64,000 bases of DNA from Lactiplantibacillus pentosus (GTDB taxonomy: Bacteria > Bacillota > Bacilli > Lactobacillales > Lactobacillaceae): NCBI RefSeq assembly GCF_003641185.1, contig NZ_CP032757.1, positions 3,100,001-3,164,000 on the forward strand, given 5' to 3'. The notes under the pieces were generated by a model that was not told where the DNA came from, made no database searches, and saw only the letters and a list, made by a program, of their open reading frames with translations. The stretch's first letter is position 1; every line of letters begins with the position of its first letter. Below, piece by piece: positions 61,252 through 64,000 of the stretch. A program made the translations under genes and the position numbers.

Positions 61252-63096
61252 TTACTGTACAACTGACACATTTCCAATAACATCGCCAATTTGTGTATCA
61301 GTATATCTTTTATCTTCTAGTTGCTTGTTAGGCTGCGTTAAAGCAACAATTACTGTTGTATCCTTCTGTTCTTTGCGAATCATGTCGAGATTCATTTCGC
61401 CAATTAATTGCCCCTTCACGACATGATTGCCATTCTTAATTTTAATATCGAAAGGTAACCCGTTTAACTCTACCGTATCAATACCCAGATGAATTAGGAC
61501 TTCAATTCCAGAATCTGAAAGAAAACCAATTGCATGTTTTGTCTCTGCCACCATAGTCACGGTCCCGGTTACAGGACTATACACGCCACGATTATCTGGT
61601 TTTACAGCAAAGCCATCCCCTAACAATCCTTTTGAAAAGACATCGTCGTTAACTTCTTGCAATGGAATCACTTGCCCACTAACCGGTTGATACACATGCA
61701 TATCATCAGTGGCCAATTCATCTTTTTTCTGTAATTGTGCTTTTCTTCCAAACACATACGTGAGACCAAACGACAAACCAGCAGACAAGATCACAACTAC
61801 CAATGACCAATAAAAGTTATTATCAAGTCCAGCACCACTTGAATGGACAAAGGTTGGTAAAGCCGCAATTCCTGGTGAAACAATCGCATATTGCTTCAAC
61901 GATACTAATCCAGCTAAGGCGCCACTAATACCTGCTGCAAACATTGTGCTTAATAATGCAATTCGATTTTTAATCAACACACCAAAGATTGATGGTTCCG
62001 TGATTCCCATTACACCTGTAATACCAGCTGATAAAGCAACTTGCTTTTCGTGCTCGTTCTTTGTATAGAATGCAACTGCTAGTGTCGCAGCTCCTACAGC
62101 AATATTGGCAGCTAACATTCCCGGTAGAATAAAAGCATCATAACCAACCGATGCAATTGCGGCAATACACAATGGGAATAAAGCTTGATTAGTCCCAGTC
62201 ATAACTAGCAGTGGCGTTAGTGCCCCAATCAAACCAACGGAAAGCCAGCCTAACTTTAAGTTTACAAAATTCAACCCAGTGGCGATTACGGTACCTATTT
62301 CGTACCCTAATGGTCCTAACCACAGTAAAGTTACAGGAACGACAATAATCATTGTCAATAACGGTTTCGTGAAAAATTTAATACTTTTAGGTGTGACCCT
62401 ATCCAATCCAGTATCAATCAACTTCATAAATAGTACACCGAGCAAAATCGGAATAACGCTAGTATTGTATTGAATTTGAGGAATCATTAGTCCTAAAAAA
62501 TCGAGGCCTTTTGCGCTATCAATCGTTTTATACAATAGGGTTGCTCCTAGAAAAGCCCCCATCATCGCACTAACATTTAATTTTTTAGCTGCACTGTAGC
62601 CAAGATATACAGGTAAAAAGTAATATCCAGCCTGATAAATTGCATACAAGACCGTATAAGTACCACTCTTAGTGCTCAACCCAAAGAAACTAACGCCAAT
62701 ATTCAAAACAGCCGAGACCAATCCAGCAGCAACTAATACACCTAAAATCGGCACAAAGGTTCCACTAATAAAGTCTACAATCGTTTGTCCCACAGACTTC
62801 AAAGATACATCTTTTTTATGAGTAGTAGCCGTACTATCCGTTTGGACATCACCAGACAGTTTAATAAATTCATTGTAAACATTAGCAACATCAGTTCCAA
62901 TTACAATTTGATACTGATTTCCATGCATCACAGTTCCAGCCACACCACTAAGCTTAGATATCGCTTCGTCATTAATTTTATTATCATCCGCTACTTGCAA
63001 CCTCAATCGGGTCGCACAATGGTTAATATTTGTAACATTCTCTTTACCACCGATGTTTTTGAGTATGTCGGCAGCAATCACTTCATATTGTGCCAT
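61252..63096 (-). CDS. Beta-glucoside PTS EIIBCA permease
   Basis: 614 aa in order EIIB (1-90; phospho-Cys in NINHCATRLRLQ), EIIC (about 100-440, ten helices), EIIA (about 465-614; phospho-His in EVLIHLGIDTVELNG). Length and order match BglF/AscF-type permeases for aryl-beta-glucosides. GGGGG upstream of the ATG; its start is 6 bp after the GH1 stop. It imports and phosphorylates the substrate for the GH1 encoded just before it. Confidence 0.95.
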   Translation of the reverse strand: MAQYEVIAADILKNIGGKENVTNINHCATRLRLQVADDNKINDEAISKLSGVAGTVMHGNQYQIVIGTDVANVYNEFIKLSGDVQTDSTATTHKKDVSLKSVGQTIVDFISGTFVPILGVLVAAGLVSAVLNIGVSFFGLSTKSGTYTVLYAIYQAGYYFLPVYLGYSAAKKLNVSAMMGAFLGATLLYKTIDSAKGLDFLGLMIPQIQYNTSVIPILLGVLFMKLIDTGLDRVTPKSIKFFTKPLLTMIIVVPVTLLWLGPLGYEIGTVIATGLNFVNLKLGWLSVGLIGALTPLLVMTGTNQALFPLCIAAIASVGYDAFILPGMLAANIAVGAATLAVAFYTKNEHEKQVALSAGITGVMGITEPSIFGVLIKNRIALLSTMFAAGISGALAGLVSLKQYAIVSPGIAALPTFVHSSGAGLDNNFYWSLVVVILSAGLSFGLTYVFGRKAQLQKKDELATDDMHVYQPVSGQVIPLQEVNDDVFSKGLLGDGFAVKPDNRGVYSPVTGTVTMVAETKHAIGFLSDSGIEVLIHLGIDTVELNGLPFDIKIKNGNHVVKGQLIGEMNLDMIRKEQKDTTVIVALTQPNKQLEDKRYTDTQIGDVIGNVSVVQ

Positions 63097-63102
63097 TGGA
63101 AC

Positions 63103-64000
63103 TTACCCCCAATTTTGCCCATTTGATTTAACAAGCTGCGAGTACCAATAATAAGAATCTTTTGGAATACGCTTAAAATCAAGCTTTTCATCATCCGTTG
63201 TATTGATGTAAACAACACCATAGCGTTTTGACATACCATTACCAGTACTCAACAAATCCGTGAATGACCAAGGATTATACCCAAACACTTGGCAACCATC
63301 TTGAATTGCTAAGCCAATCTGGTAAATTTGATCCCGCATAAAATCAATTCGTTGTGGGTCATGAACTTTTCCATCTTCACTAACTTGTTCATGTTCGCCA
63401 AATCCATTTTCGGTAATAACCATTGGGAGTTGATAATGATCCCACACATACCGCAGCATATATCTCATAGCCACTGGATCAATTTCCCAATCCCAGTCGG
63501 TCGTTTTTACATGTGGATTGGCAACTAATTGATACATACCTGGTACTTTTGGAAACTTTAAATTTCCTTTTTTACCAGATTTATTTAGCTCATACGCCTG
63601 TTCCTCTTCTTCAGGTGCACAATACTTGGCAGTGTTTGAACGGTAGCAATTCAAACCGAAGAAGTCGATTTTTGCTTTTGCAATTAATTCCATATCTCCA
63701 GGTCGAATATCAGGATCAATGTTATTTTCTTTCCAATAACTCTTAATAAAGCCGTTATATTCTCGATGGGCGTACAAATCATCCCAGACTTTTTCAGTCA
63801 TTTCTTCTGCATTCATCGCCGCAATTTGATCTTTAGGATCACTAGAATCAGGATAGATTGGTACATAGCCAGGAACAGGTCCAATTTTTCCACCAGGTAC
63901 CAATTCATGACAAGCAATAACAGCCTTTGCATGACAAAGATTAATGATATGGTTAACCTTCCACTTATCTTCGAACCAAGTGTCTGGATGTTTATCAATC
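63103..64000 (-). CDS. 6-phospho-beta-glucosidase (GH1), 3' part, start outside window
   Basis: Open from the window edge to the TAA at 63103 (about 299 codons). Shows NLCHAKAVIACHELVPGG, the middle helix region and nucleophile Glu in MVITENGFGEHEQ, then STGNGMSKRYGVVYINT with the phosphate-binding KRYG. The N-terminal third with NEP/E acid-base residue lies beyond the edge. It precedes the PTS gene by 6 bp; probably an antiterminator or regulator gene is upstream outside the window. Confidence 0.92.
   Translation of the reverse strand, partial: IDKHPDTWFEDKWKVNHIINLCHAKAVIACHELVPGGKIGPVPGYVPIYPDSSDPKDQIAAMNAEEMTEKVWDDLYAHREYNGFIKSYWKENNIDPDIRPGDMELIAKAKIDFFGLNCYRSNTAKYCAPEEEEQAYELNKSGKKGNLKFPKVPGMYQLVANPHVKTTDWDWEIDPVAMRYMLRYVWDHYQLPMVITENGFGEHEQVSEDGKVHDPQRIDFMRDQIYQIGLAIQDGCQVFGYNPWSFTDLLSTGNGMSKRYGVVYINTTDDEKLDFKRIPKDSYYWYSQLVKSNGQNWG

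Overview
The window looks like chromosomal DNA from a low-to-mid GC lactic acid bacterium of the Lactiplantibacillus plantarum group. The evidence is a sortase motif LPQTSE on a LRR/MucBP surface protein, AGGAGG-type ribosome binding sites with frequent TTG/GTG starts, PTS plus 6-phospho-beta-glucosidase operons, a CcpA cre-like site, a B. subtilis-type LexA box, gpmA, cfa, dps and galE. Gene content and order resemble the L. plantarum accessory/lifestyle region as I remember it; the exact species cannot be fixed from sequence alone. I see no rRNA, tRNA, prophage, CRISPR array or intact insertion sequence.

Layout. 1-5000: start of a Y-family translesion polymerase with its YolD-like partner under a LexA box, a decayed alpha/beta hydrolase, a CPA1 Na+/H+ antiporter, nudC. 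4000-6600: LysR regulator divergent from a flavin-dependent fumarate-reductase-like enzyme. 6900-10700: large LPxTG surface protein with leucine-rich and six MucBP repeats. 10900-16800: dps, a zinc-ribbon/DUF805/Ser-Asp-repeat membrane protein, a carboxymuconolactone decarboxylase (CMD)/MerR pair bracketed by 98-bp direct repeats, and a lone DUF262 protein. 16800-21150: beta-glucoside PTS operon (membrane protein, EIIC, GH1, GntR) with a readable promoter, cre and 37-bp palindrome. 21400-26000: MazG-like protein, membrane proteins, a DAPG/phloretin-hydrolase-like enzyme with DUF1097 partner and divergent Crp regulator, and an Ldh2-family dehydrogenase. 26200-38000: a redox island with LysR, NTF2-like, NmrA-like, SDR and CMD proteins, alcohol dehydrogenase, a second antiporter, flavodoxin, cupin, acetyltransferase, GlcU-like sugar uptake protein and glucose 1-dehydrogenase. 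38100-42900: ANT-like nucleotidyltransferase, then two ATP-grasp ligases plus an MFS exporter in one operon. 43100-49500: galE, HAD phosphatase, an 81-aa protein and its decayed copy around a DnaA-box cluster, membrane methyltransferase, gpmA, AI-2E family protein. 49600-57900: ROK regulator, repeat-bearing membrane protein divergent from cfa, membrane protein, and a Ser/Thr kinase divergent from DUF4064-DUF4352-HTH. 57900-64000: TauE, AzlCD, GNAT, then a beta-glucoside PTS EIIBCA with the 3' part of its GH1.

How genes work together. The redox island appears to be a local regulon. A conserved palindrome of the form ATAAG-N5-CTTAT sits about 64 bp upstream of the predicted start of transcription of three separate operons (NTF2-like gene, CMD-SDR-NmrA operon, glucose dehydrogenase operon). 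Two of those promoters are copies of one ~245-bp block that also carries a terminator and a perfectly conserved 44-bp tract. The LysR gene beside them is the natural candidate regulator.

The least explained items are a ~168-nt highly structured repeat present twice in inverted orientation 30 kb apart, in which most differences fall in predicted loops; the ATP-grasp/ATP-grasp/MFS operon, which may make and export a small peptide-like metabolite; and the kinase module.
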